64,000 nt of DNA from Pedobacter psychroterrae (GTDB lineage: Bacteria; Bacteroidota; Bacteroidia; Sphingobacteriales; Sphingobacteriaceae), in NCBI RefSeq assembly GCF_004331695.1, contig NZ_SJSL01000001.1:1364001-1428000 (forward strand), written 5' to 3'. Position numbers and translations under genes: made by a program. Below the pieces are notes generated by a model. The model ran no database searches. It had not been told where the DNA came from and saw only the letters and a program-made list of their open reading frames with translations. Shown one piece after another: positions 46,896 to 54,940 of this stretch (positions are counted from its first letter, which is position 1; each line of letters starts with the position of its first letter).

Positions 46896-48167
46896 ATGCT
46901 GCAAGTTAGTTATATCCGTGAAAATAGAGAGAAAGTTTTAGAACGACTGAGTGTACGTAATTTTAAGCAACCGGAACTGGTTGATGAAATTATTAGAATT
47001 GATGAAGAACGCAGACAGGTTCAAACTTCGCTGGATAGCCTTTCAGCCATTGCCAATGCCAGTGCAAAACAAATTGGCGAATTAATGCGTGCCGGCAACA
47101 AAGAAGCCGCGGAGCTGCTTAAAGCGGAGACTTCTGCTGGTAAGGAACAGCATAAAAAGCTTTCTGATCAGCTCTCTGATGCAGAGCTTAAATTATATAA
47201 CCTCATTGTACAATTACCCAACTTACCTCATGATCTGGTAAAAGCAGGTAGTACACCAGAGGAGAATGAGATCGTGCTGGAGCATGGCAATCCTGCCGAG
47301 CTTCCCACAGGCGCTTTGCCGCATTGGGAACTTACCGCTAAATACGATATCATCGATTTTGAACTGGGAACTAAAATAACCGGTGCCGGATTTCCGGTAT
47401 ATAAAGGCAAGGGTGCCCGTTTGCAAAGAGCACTGATCAATTTCTTTCTTGACCACGCTACAGATGCGGGCTATAGAGAAATGCAGGTCCCGCATTTGGT
47501 AAACGAAGCTTCAGGGTTTGGAACAGGACAGCTGCCAGACAAAGAGGGGCAGATGTATCATGCCGGGATTGACAATCTATACCTTATTCCCACAGCGGAA
47601 GTTCCGGTTACCAATCTTTACAGAGATGTCATTTTAAAAGAAGAAGAGCTACCGATAAAAAATACGGCTTATACCCCATGCTTTCGTCGTGAGGCCGGAT
47701 CTTATGGCGCACATGTACGTGGATTAAACCGCTTGCATCAGTTTGATAAAGTAGAAGTGGTACAGGTAGTTCATCCCGACAAATCGTACCAGGTACTCGA
47801 AGAGATGAGTGCGTATGTTCAGTCCCTGCTAAAGGAGCTTGGATTACATTACCGGGTTTTGCGTTTGTGTGGCGGTGACATGGGTTTCACATCTGCCATG
47901 ACTTATGACATGGAGGTTTGGAGTGCTGCTCAGCAGCGCTGGCTGGAAGTCTCCTCCGTGTCCAACTTTGAGACTTATCAAAGCAACAGGTTGAAGCTAA
48001 GGTTTAAGAATGCTACTGGAAAAACGCAATTTGCCCATACCTTAAATGGAAGTGCCCTGGCGTTGCCGCGTATTGTTGCCGCAATATTGGAAAACAATCA
48101 AACAGAGAATGGTATTAAAATCCCTGAGGCGCTGGTAAGGTATACAGGGTTTGAATACATAGATTGA
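46896..48167 (+). CDS. serS: Seryl-tRNA synthetase
   Basis: A 423-residue class II synthetase that charges tRNA-Ser. It has the N-terminal coiled-coil tRNA arm (about residues 30-105), motif 2 FRREAGSYGAHVRGLNRLHQ and motif 3 NGSALALPRIVAAILENNQ. The length is normal. The gene is single, with its own promoter, and ends at a strong bidirectional terminator. Confidence 0.98.
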   Translation: MLQVSYIRENREKVLERLSVRNFKQPELVDEIIRIDEERRQVQTSLDSLSAIANASAKQIGELMRAGNKEAAELLKAETSAGKEQHKKLSDQLSDAELKLYNLIVQLPNLPHDLVKAGSTPEENEIVLEHGNPAELPTGALPHWELTAKYDIIDFELGTKITGAGFPVYKGKGARLQRALINFFLDHATDAGYREMQVPHLVNEASGFGTGQLPDKEGQMYHAGIDNLYLIPTAEVPVTNLYRDVILKEEELPIKNTAYTPCFRREAGSYGAHVRGLNRLHQFDKVEVVQVVHPDKSYQVLEEMSAYVQSLLKELGLHYRVLRLCGGDMGFTSAMTYDMEVWSAAQQRWLEVSSVSNFETYQSNRLKLRFKNATGKTQFAHTLNGSALALPRIVAAILENNQTENGIKIPEALVRYTGFEYID

Positions 48168-48204
48168 TAAAAGCAGCTGCATTTTTAAGGATGCATGTAA
48201 AGTG

Positions 48205-48241
48205 AAAGAGGGTGACCATTATTATAATGGCTACCCTCTTT
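48205..48241. terminator. Bidirectional terminator after serS
   Basis: Arms 48205-48222 and 48224-48241 (outer part AAAGAGGGT/ACCCTCTTT, then a two-base bubble and CCATTAT/ATAATGG) form a long stem, with A-rich and T-rich flanks on the two sides. It lies between the convergent serS and the small secreted-protein gene. Confidence 0.8.
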
Positions 48242-48268
48242 TATTGAATAGGGAAGATATAGCGCTTC

Positions 48269-48583
48269 TTAAAGAATAAGTATCAACAATAATATGATAA
48301 TGATGATCGCTCCAACAGAAAGATAAACACCACCACCCGTTGCACGAGCTTGCTGTTTCAGTTCTTTCAATTCATTACGCAACGCCTTTCTTTCAGACTT
48401 TGAAAGATCTGATTTGTCCATTGCTTTAATTTCTTCAACACGATCAGTAATTCTTTTCAGCTGAATCTTCTGCTCTGCAGTCATTTCAGTTTTAACTTTA
48501 TCGTTTTTGTCTGCAGCCGAAACTGTATTTGCACTGATGGCCATTGTAAAGACCAGCACTAAAGAGTAAATAAATTTTTTCAT
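48269..48583 (-). CDS. Small exported protein with C-terminal membrane helix
   Basis: A 104-residue protein with a signal peptide (residues 1-23, SANTVSA), a highly charged helical middle (about 25-78, EQKIQLKRITDRVEEIKAM, SKSERKALRNELKELKQQA), a Gly-Gly-Gly turn and a very hydrophobic C-terminal helix (SVGAIIIIILLLILIL). No named family is recognised. The layout would put a charged helical segment in the periplasm, held by the C-terminal anchor. Similar short proteins are common in Sphingobacteriaceae without assigned role. Confidence 0.75.
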   Translation of the reverse strand: MKKFIYSLVLVFTMAISANTVSAADKNDKVKTEMTAEQKIQLKRITDRVEEIKAMDKSDLSKSERKALRNELKELKQQARATGGGVYLSVGAIIIIILLLILIL

Positions 48584-48616
48584 GTTTTAAGTTTTTTAGA
48601 TATATTTCTAAACAAC

Positions 48617-48650
48617 AAAAAACCTACCAAAGTTAATTGATAGGTTTTTT
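48617..48650 (-). terminator. Terminator of the SIMPL-domain gene
   Basis: Arms AAAAAACCTA (48617-48626) and TAGGTTTTTT (48641-48650) flank a 14-nt loop. Read on the minus strand, the hairpin ends in a T run, 54 nt after the stop of the SIMPL gene. Confidence 0.65.
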
Positions 48651-48704
48651 GTACTGGTTTTCTAGTGTTATACTAGAAACTGTATGCTGTTGTAGTCAAC
48701 TACG

Positions 48705-49409
48705 TTATTTAATTTCAAATACTGTGTTCATAATGTAGTTCAGTTTTATCTTCTTGAAATCTATCTCTGCCGTATTTCCTGCCATTGCATCAGCACTTTC
48801 CGCCTTCATCATCATCACATTGCGGTACATTGGCTGCGGATATTGCTCATTGTTGACTTCCTGAATGTCAATTACGCTTCCCAATTTGTCTCCCAATGCC
48901 TCCACTAGATAAGCCGCTTTGGCTTTTGCTGCCTGCAATGCCTTTATTTTTAGCTCTTTCTTTAAAGATTCGATCTTCGAGTAGTCATAGCTCTCAATAT
49001 TGGTAGATGCCACACCTTTGGGGTCTACAGCTCCAATGATGTCATTAAACTTATTCAGGTCAGAGACTTTTAAGCGATATTGTTTGCTAGCTAAAAAGTC
49101 AGGGTTTTTCTTTTTTTCAGTAGCCCATGAATAACTTGACAGGTTATTGATCGTCAGGCTTTCCTTATCAAGACCGGCTTTTTGGATTGCGCTGTAAAGC
49201 TGGTTCTCCAGGGTAGTGATCTCCACTTTTTTCTTACTGTTGTTGTCCTTCAGGTATTCTTTGAGGGATATAGCAATATAGATAATGTCGGGAGTAACTT
49301 CTGTTTCTGCAGAACCGCTTACGCTGATCTTTTTTCTTAAATCTACTTGTTGCGCCAGCGCACTTAAACTAAATAATGCAACGAAGGCAAGGGTTAATAA
49401 CTTTTTCAT
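48705..49409 (-). CDS. SIMPL (DUF541) domain periplasmic protein
   Basis: A 234-residue protein with a signal peptide (residues 1-19, LSALAQ) and a SIMPL domain: ISVSGSAETEVTPDIIYIAISL is the conserved opening, and LKIKALQAAKAKAAYLVEALGDKLGSVIDIQEV the conserved C-terminal helix and strand. SIMPL proteins (such as BP26 and YggE) form ring-shaped oligomers in the periplasm; YggE has been linked to oxidative stress. A single gene with its own terminator. Confidence 0.9.
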   Translation of the reverse strand: MKKLLTLAFVALFSLSALAQQVDLRKKISVSGSAETEVTPDIIYIAISLKEYLKDNNSKKKVEITTLENQLYSAIQKAGLDKESLTINNLSSYSWATEKKKNPDFLASKQYRLKVSDLNKFNDIIGAVDPKGVASTNIESYDYSKIESLKKELKIKALQAAKAKAAYLVEALGDKLGSVIDIQEVNNEQYPQPMYRNVMMMKAESADAMAGNTAEIDFKKIKLNYIMNTVFEIK

Positions 49410-49492
49410 AAGATTAAATTTTCATTTGTGTATTTAATAAGTAGATGTAAAAATCATACCAATTCCACAAGCCTATTTAAAATTATTGGTGA

Positions 49493-50095
49493 TTATTCCT
49501 CAACTACCTCACTATTAATGCTGATTTCTTCTTTCACATCTTCCTTAAAATAGGTTTTCTGAAAGATCAGAATGATCACCACACCCACTGAGATCGCTGC
49601 ATCGGCTATGTTAAATACCGGTCTGAAAAATATAAAATCTTCGCCGCCCCATATCGGTAGCCATGAAGGGAAGTGTCCCTGCAAAATAGGGAAATAGAAC
49701 ATATCTACTACTCTGCCGTGAAACCATCCCGCATAGCCATATATTTTGCCATAAAATACAGAGTCGATGATATTTCCTAAAGCTCCTGAAAATATCAGTG
49801 CTACGTTCAGTATCAGCCCTCTGTGATATTTTCTCTGGATCAGGTAATGCAACCCATAACCTATTCCTGCTACGGCCGCTATCCTAAACAGTGATAAAGC
49901 AAGTTTTCCAAATTCACCACCAAACTCAAGGCCAAAAGCCATCCCGTTGTTCTCTGTAAAATGAATGATAAACCAATCGCCCATGATCTTAAACTCCTGA
50001 CTCATGTACATATTGGTCTTGATCCAGGTTTTCAAAACCTGGTCGGCAAGCAATACAAAGAAAATAATCAGCAAAGGTTTTGTATAGCCTTTCAT
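49493..50095 (-). CDS. lspA: Lipoprotein signal peptidase
   Basis: A 200-residue inner-membrane aspartyl protease that removes lipoprotein signal peptides after lipidation. It has four helices, and the catalytic Asp residues are in GALGNIIDSVFYG and FNIADAAISVG. The loop before the second catalytic motif is longer than in E. coli (HGRVVDMFYFPILQGHFPSWLPIW), as usual in Bacteroidota, and there is an acidic C-terminal tail. The ATG overlaps the stop of the upstream TraR/DksA-like gene (TAATG), so they are coupled. Confidence 0.97.
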   Translation of the reverse strand: MKGYTKPLLIIFFVLLADQVLKTWIKTNMYMSQEFKIMGDWFIIHFTENNGMAFGLEFGGEFGKLALSLFRIAAVAGIGYGLHYLIQRKYHRGLILNVALIFSGALGNIIDSVFYGKIYGYAGWFHGRVVDMFYFPILQGHFPSWLPIWGGEDFIFFRPVFNIADAAISVGVVIILIFQKTYFKEDVKEEISINSEVVEE

Positions 50096-50475
50096 TATGA
50101 TTGCTTCAGTTTAGCTTCCATACTTAGCGTAGCGTGCGGGACTGCACGTAAGCGTTCCTTTTGAATTAACTTTCCTGTTTCTCTGCAAATGCCATAAGTC
50201 TTGTTCTCTATACGTACTTGTGCAGCTTCCAGGTTTTCGATAAACTTTTTCTGGCGCGCGGCCAACTGGTTCAGTTGCTCTTTTTCAAGAGTCGCAGAAC
50301 CATCTTCCAGCGTTTTGTAAGTGCCGGAAGTATCTTCCGTACCATTAGAATTCGGACTGCTTAACGAGTTTGTCAAATCAAGAAACTCTTGTCTGGCCAT
50401 ACGTAATTTTTCCTGAATCAATTCTTTAAATTCTTGAAGTTCACTGTCAGAGTACCTTGTTTTTTCTTTTTCCAT
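50095..50475 (-). CDS. TraR/DksA-like protein with degenerate zinc finger
   Basis: A 126-residue protein of the DksA/TraR type: an N-terminal coiled coil (about residues 10-95) and a C-terminal finger region (YGICRETGKLIQKERLRAVPHATLSMEAK). In the classical family the finger is C-x2-C...C-x2-C; here only the first Cys remains, with Thr, Ser and Ala at the other three positions. DksA-like proteins enter the RNA polymerase secondary channel to adjust transcription; whether this one binds zinc is doubtful. It lies 5 nt after ileS and overlaps lspA. Confidence 0.88.
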   Translation of the reverse strand: MEKEKTRYSDSELQEFKELIQEKLRMARQEFLDLTNSLSSPNSNGTEDTSGTYKTLEDGSATLEKEQLNQLAARQKKFIENLEAAQVRIENKTYGICRETGKLIQKERLRAVPHATLSMEAKLKQS

Positions 50476-50480
50476 AATAT

Positions 50481-53400
50481 TTATTGTTGTGCAATCGAAA
50501 TTTGAAGTTCAACATCATCGATTACTATTTTGTTTCCATTATCTATATTCTCGTCCAATTTAATGTCATCCGCCAATATTTCCGAGCAAATGTAGGCTTT
50601 ATTCTGCGCTACCGCAGCGGCTATCAGATGATGCTTTTGTAAACTTACCGATATCCTGTCTGTAACTTCGAAATTCATCTCTTTTCTCAGGTTCTGAATT
50701 CTGTTGATCAGCTCTCTCGACAGTCCTTCCTGTTTCAGTTCTTCTGTGATCGTCACATCAAGTGCTACCGTCAGGTTTCCCATATTTGCTACCTGCCATC
50801 CAGGGATGTCCTCTGCCATGATTTCCACGTCGCTCAGCATGATCTGGTATCTTCCTTCAAGTACCATAACCTGCCCTTCGCTTTCAATTTTAGCAATGTC
50901 ATCCTGTGTAAATTCAGAAATAGCCTGTGCTACCGCTTTCATGTCCTTTCCTGCTTTTTGCCCTAAAGCTTTAAAATTAGGCTTTATTTTTTTAGTAATA
51001 AAACCTGCAGTATCAGTTATGTACTCTATTTCTTTGATATTGGTTTCTGAGAGGATCAATTCCTTTACCAGCTCTACTCTTTCTGCGAATTTATTGTCAA
51101 GTACAGGGATCAGTATCCTGGCCAGTGGCTGACGGACATTGATGCTTGTTTTTTTACGCAGTGACAATACCATCGAGGAGATGTCCTGTGCGAGGTGCAT
51201 ACGCTCATTCAGTTCATTGTCGATCAGCGAAGTGTCTGCAGTCGCTAAAAGCGCCAAGTGCACCGACTCAAGTTTATTGTTAACATCACCGGCCGTTAAG
51301 TTTTTAAATAACCAGTCGGCAAAGAATGGTGCAATGGGCGACATTAACTGCGATATGCTTAGCAGGCAGCTGTACAATGTTTCGTACGCAGCCTTTTTAT
51401 CGCCTGTCATTTCACCTTTCCAAAAGCGGCGGCGGGACAGACGGATGTACCAGTTGCTCAGGTGCTCGTCTACAAATGACTGTATCGCCCTTGCTGCTTT
51501 CGTCGGTTCATAAGCCGCGTAACTTTCATCCACCTCGGCAATCAGGTTTTGAAGCAGCGACAAGATCCACCTGTCCAGTTCACTGCGCTCAGCTACAGGA
51601 GTAAGGTTGTCCTCGTCTATTACAAACTGATCAATGTTGGCATACAGGGCAAAAAAAGCATAAGTGTTGTAAAGCGTTCCGAAAAACTTCCTGCGTACTT
51701 CAGCAATCCCTTCGCTGTCAAACTTCAGGTTGTCCCATGGGTTTGCATTAGAGATCATGTACCAGCGTGTTGCATCAGGGCCATATTCTGCTATCGTACT
51801 GAAAGGATCTACCGCATTGCCCAGACGCTTAGACATCTTCTGTCCGTTTTTGTCCAGAACCAGGCCATTTGATACTACATTTTTATAAGCGATCTTATCA
51901 AATACCAAAGTCCCTATTGCATGAAGCGTATAAAACCATCCGCGTGTCTGGTCTACACCCTCTGCAATAAAATCTGCAGGGAAATCAGTATGCTCATCGA
52001 TCTTGTCTTTATTCTCAAAAGGGTAGTGCCACTGTGCATATGGCATGGCGCCAGAGTCAAACCACACATCTATCAGGTCGCTCTCGCGCTTCATAGGCTT
52101 GCCTGACGGCGAAACAAGGATGATCTCGTCCACTACATTTTTATGCAGGTCTACCAGATCATAGTTGGCCTCATCCATGTTCCCAATCTCAAAATCCTTA
52201 AAAGGATGCGTTTTCTGGACCCCAGCCTCGATGGACTTATCTATTGCCTTATACAATTCTTCTACAGAACCGATCAGTACTTCTTCTTTCTTATCTTCTG
52301 TACGCCATATAGGCAATGGAATACCCCAATACCTGGAGCGCGAAAGGTTCCAGTCATTTGCATTCTTTAGCCAGTTGCCAAACCGTCCTTCACCGGTAGC
52401 TTTAGGCTTCCAGTTGATGGTCTCATTCAGGTCAAACATGCGGTCTTTCACGTCTGTCACCTTAATGAACCATGAATCAAGCGGGTAATATAGCAGCGGC
52501 TCATCAGTTCTCCAGCTATGCGGGTAACTGTGCACATACTTTTCTACTTTAAAAGCCTTATTTTCTTCTTTCAAACGGATGGCGATCTCTACGTCTACTG
52601 ACTTTTCAGGAGCTTCGCCTGCCTCATAATATTCATTTTTCACATACTTTCCGGCCAGTTCGCCCAGATGTGAAGTAAACCTGCCCTGCAGGTCTACGAG
52701 GGGTACGGGAGTGCCATTGTCATCCAATACCAGCATTGGCGGTACCTCAGGCACAGCCTCTTTCGCGACCTTAGCATCATCCGCACCGAAAGTAGGAGCT
52801 GTGTGTACAATACCTGTTCCGTCTTCCGTAGTCACAAAGTCGCCCGCTATCACACGGAACGCATTTTCAGGATTTTTGTAAGGTAAAGTATAAGACAATA
52901 ATTGCTCATATTTAATTCCAACCAGGTCAGCACCTTTACATTCAGCCAGTACCTGATACGGAATCTTTTTATCACCTGCTTTAAAATTATTAAAATCTTC
53001 AGCATCTGTGCTTTCAAAATACAGCTTACTAAATTGCTTACCCACCAGGTTTTTAGCCAGGATCACTTTTACAGGAAGGAAGGTATACTGGTTAAATGTA
53101 CTGACCAATACATAGTCAATCTTCGGCCCTACAGTTAGCGCTGTATTGGAAGGCAAAGTCCATGGTGTGGTGGTCCATGCAAGGAAGTAGATGTCGCCAA
53201 AATCCTTTAAAAAATCAGGCAGGGTAGCCGGTATAGATTTAAACTGGGCTACAATAGTCGTGTCAGTTACATCCCGATAAGCCCCGGGCTGGTTTACCTC
53301 ATGAGAGCTCAGTCCAGTTCCCGCTTTTGGTGAGTATGGCTGGATGGTATATCCTTTATAAAGCAATCCTTTATCATAGATCTGCTTCAGCAGCCACCAT

Positions 53401-53876
53401 ACAGATTCCATGTATTTAGACTTGTAGGTGATGTATGGATCACTCATGTCTACCCAATAGCCCATCTTTTCGGTAAGGTCATTCCATACATCAGTATAGC
53501 GCATTACCGTCCTTTTACAGGCCTCATTATATTCTTCTACAGAAATGGTCTTTCCGATGTCTTCTTTGGTGATTCCAAGTTCTTTTTCAGTGCCGAGCTC
53601 TACAGGAAGGCCATGTGTATCCCATCCTGCTTTTCGTTTTACCTGAAACCCTTTAATTGTTTTGTAACGGCAAAAAATATCCTTTATAGCGCGGGCCATT
53701 ACATGGTGAATACCCGGCATTCCGTTTGCTGAAGGTGGACCTTCATAAAACGTAAACGGGTTTGATTTTGACCGGGTAGAAATGCTTTTTTCAAAAATGT
53801 TTTCCGCCTTCCAAAAATCAAGTATTTCTTCCCCTATTTTAGCTAAGTCTAACTGTTTAAATTCCCTATACATCAA
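50481..53876 (-). CDS. ileS: Isoleucyl-tRNA synthetase
   Basis: A 1131-residue class I synthetase. The HIGH-type motif is GIHH at residues 55-58 (PPSANGMPGIHHVMA), and the KMSKS-type motif is KMSKR near residue 677. The editing domain (about 200-420, with WTTTPWTLPSNTAL) and the anticodon-binding region are complete. The length and the KMSKR variant fit the longer, eukaryote-like IleS group that is common in Bacteroidota and often associated with mupirocin tolerance. It is the first gene of ileS-traR/dksA-lspA. Confidence 0.97.
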   Translation of the reverse strand: MMYREFKQLDLAKIGEEILDFWKAENIFEKSISTRSKSNPFTFYEGPPSANGMPGIHHVMARAIKDIFCRYKTIKGFQVKRKAGWDTHGLPVELGTEKELGITKEDIGKTISVEEYNEACKRTVMRYTDVWNDLTEKMGYWVDMSDPYITYKSKYMESVWWLLKQIYDKGLLYKGYTIQPYSPKAGTGLSSHEVNQPGAYRDVTDTTIVAQFKSIPATLPDFLKDFGDIYFLAWTTTPWTLPSNTALTVGPKIDYVLVSTFNQYTFLPVKVILAKNLVGKQFSKLYFESTDAEDFNNFKAGDKKIPYQVLAECKGADLVGIKYEQLLSYTLPYKNPENAFRVIAGDFVTTEDGTGIVHTAPTFGADDAKVAKEAVPEVPPMLVLDDNGTPVPLVDLQGRFTSHLGELAGKYVKNEYYEAGEAPEKSVDVEIAIRLKEENKAFKVEKYVHSYPHSWRTDEPLLYYPLDSWFIKVTDVKDRMFDLNETINWKPKATGEGRFGNWLKNANDWNLSRSRYWGIPLPIWRTEDKKEEVLIGSVEELYKAIDKSIEAGVQKTHPFKDFEIGNMDEANYDLVDLHKNVVDEIILVSPSGKPMKRESDLIDVWFDSGAMPYAQWHYPFENKDKIDEHTDFPADFIAEGVDQTRGWFYTLHAIGTLVFDKIAYKNVVSNGLVLDKNGQKMSKRLGNAVDPFSTIAEYGPDATRWYMISNANPWDNLKFDSEGIAEVRRKFFGTLYNTYAFFALYANIDQFVIDEDNLTPVAERSELDRWILSLLQNLIAEVDESYAAYEPTKAARAIQSFVDEHLSNWYIRLSRRRFWKGEMTGDKKAAYETLYSCLLSISQLMSPIAPFFADWLFKNLTAGDVNNKLESVHLALLATADTSLIDNELNERMHLAQDISSMVLSLRKKTSINVRQPLARILIPVLDNKFAERVELVKELILSETNIKEIEYITDTAGFITKKIKPNFKALGQKAGKDMKAVAQAISEFTQDDIAKIESEGQVMVLEGRYQIMLSDVEIMAEDIPGWQVANMGNLTVALDVTITEELKQEGLSRELINRIQNLRKEMNFEVTDRISVSLQKHHLIAAAVAQNKAYICSEILADDIKLDENIDNGNKIVIDDVELQISIAQQ

Positions 53877-53903
53877 TCAAGTATCTCCAAAAATTAAAGG
53901 ATG

Positions 53904-53911
53904 CAAAGTTA
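53904..53911 (-). promoter_or_regulatory. ileS promoter -7 element
   Basis: TAACTTTG on the minus strand matches TAnnTTTG exactly, 27 nt before the ileS ATG at 53876. No TTG at the -33 distance. Confidence 0.5.
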
Positions 53912-53992
53912 AGGTATTAGAACGAGAAATTGAAGTGTTAATTGGTTGTGTATTTATAGCAGATCATAACAGACTTCAGCCTATTGCGCATC

Positions 53993-54053
53993 TTGTTCGC
54001 AACTTGATCGTACTTTGTTCGCAAAAGGGGTACTTTTTGCGAACAAAGTACGA
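53993..54053. repeat. Palindromic repeat with three TTGTTCGCAA units
   Basis: A perfect 19-bp inverted repeat (arms 54008-54026 and 54035-54053, outer sequence TCGTACTTTGTTCG) with an 8-nt loop. The decamer TTGTTCGCAA occurs at 53993-54002 and 54015-54024 in direct orientation and at 54037-54046 inverted. It lies between the DUF2200 gene and the ileS promoter. No T run follows on either strand, so it is not a normal intrinsic terminator. It may be a REP-like element or a protein-binding operator. Confidence 0.8.
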
Positions 54054-54090
54054 CTGAGGTATGGAATAAGTAATATGGAAGATACAGTTA

Positions 54091-54456
54091 TCACGAACCG
54101 CGCAGTATTTTCACTATTTTCCTTCCCTTTGCCAGCTCATCCACCAACTTGTCCAAATACCTCACCTGCTGTGTTAAGGGATTCTCAATTTCCTCAATAC
54201 GATATCCACAGATTAGTCCGGTGATGAGGCCTGCATTTGGATGCAGAGAAGCGAATTGAAAGAAAGTTTCAAAAGTTACTTTTTTCTCAATCAGGACTTT
54301 TAATTTCTCGTCGTCGAAGCCGGTTAGCCACGCTATCACCTGATGCAACTCCTCTTTTGTCCTGCCTTTGGCGGTTACTTTTGCTATATACATCGGATAG
54401 ACGGAGGCAAAAGTCATTTTTGCAATGCGTTCATTATGTTTGTCTGTGGTATTCAT
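54091..54456 (-). CDS. DUF2200 domain protein
   Basis: A 121-residue cytoplasmic protein of the DUF2200 family, recognised from RIAKMTFASVYPMYIAKVTAKGRTKEELHQVIAWLTGF and the C-terminal half with PLTQQVRYLDKLVDELAKGRKI. Its function is unknown. The open frame reaches 54561, but the extra 35 residues are hydrophobic and not part of the family, so the ATG at 54456 (MNTTDKHNER) is chosen. It stands alone. Confidence 0.88.
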   Translation of the reverse strand: MNTTDKHNERIAKMTFASVYPMYIAKVTAKGRTKEELHQVIAWLTGFDDEKLKVLIEKKVTFETFFQFASLHPNAGLITGLICGYRIEEIENPLTQQVRYLDKLVDELAKGRKIVKILRGS

Positions 54457-54643
54457 ACTATGAAAATTAATGCAACTGTCCTCAGTGTATTTATCTTTAA
54501 GGTAGTTAAATATAAGAAATATAAGCTTTGGAGCTTTTTGCATAACAGTTCTGTCTGTCAATTGTTTTTATATCTGGCAATGCAGTCATTCACATAGTTT
54601 GGATTGGTTTTTGTTTACGTATATCTATCTAAAAAAATGTGCC

Positions 54644-54940
54644 ATGATAAAAGTCCTCAAACTACAAAAAGCATTAGTTGCCTTCATATTAGGCGCATTG
54701 GCTTTAGTCGCATATATCATTATGGACAGTAATAAAGTTGAAGGTAGCAGGGCGATGCTTACCGTATCTGGCATCCTGCTTATGGCAGGGGCATTGATGT
54801 CACTTTATCCCATTCTTTTTGCAAAAAAAGATAAGCAGGGTCAGGTCCAGCTGGATGCTGAAAAGCATGAAGAAATGCTGGCTGATACGGAGAATACGAA
54901 GGCAGCTTCGTCACATACGGAATCTTCTGCTAATCCTTAA
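54644..54940 (+). CDS. Small two-helix membrane protein
   Basis: A 98-residue protein with two hydrophobic helices (about 7-27 ALVAFILGALALVAYIIMDS and 38-58 ILLMAGALMSLYPILFAKK) and an acidic, polar C-terminal tail (about 60-98). No family is recognised. The frame opens at a TTG (54599), but the ATG at 54644 (MIKVLKLQKA) begins just before the first helix. Its stop overlaps that of convergent eboF by 3 nt. Confidence 0.7.
   Translation: MIKVLKLQKALVAFILGALALVAYIIMDSNKVEGSRAMLTVSGILLMAGALMSLYPILFAKKDKQGQVQLDAEKHEEMLADTENTKAASSHTESSANP

Noticed and set aside
50704..51132. 142-codon plus-strand frame inside ileS
   Set aside because: It is antisense to a fully conserved synthetase, has Ser/Ile-rich composition of a mirror frame and no family resemblance.
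54027..54053. Palindrome near 54.0 kb as an intrinsic terminator for the DUF2200 gene
   Set aside because: The stem is strong, but no T run follows it on the minus strand, so a plain intrinsic terminator is unlikely.
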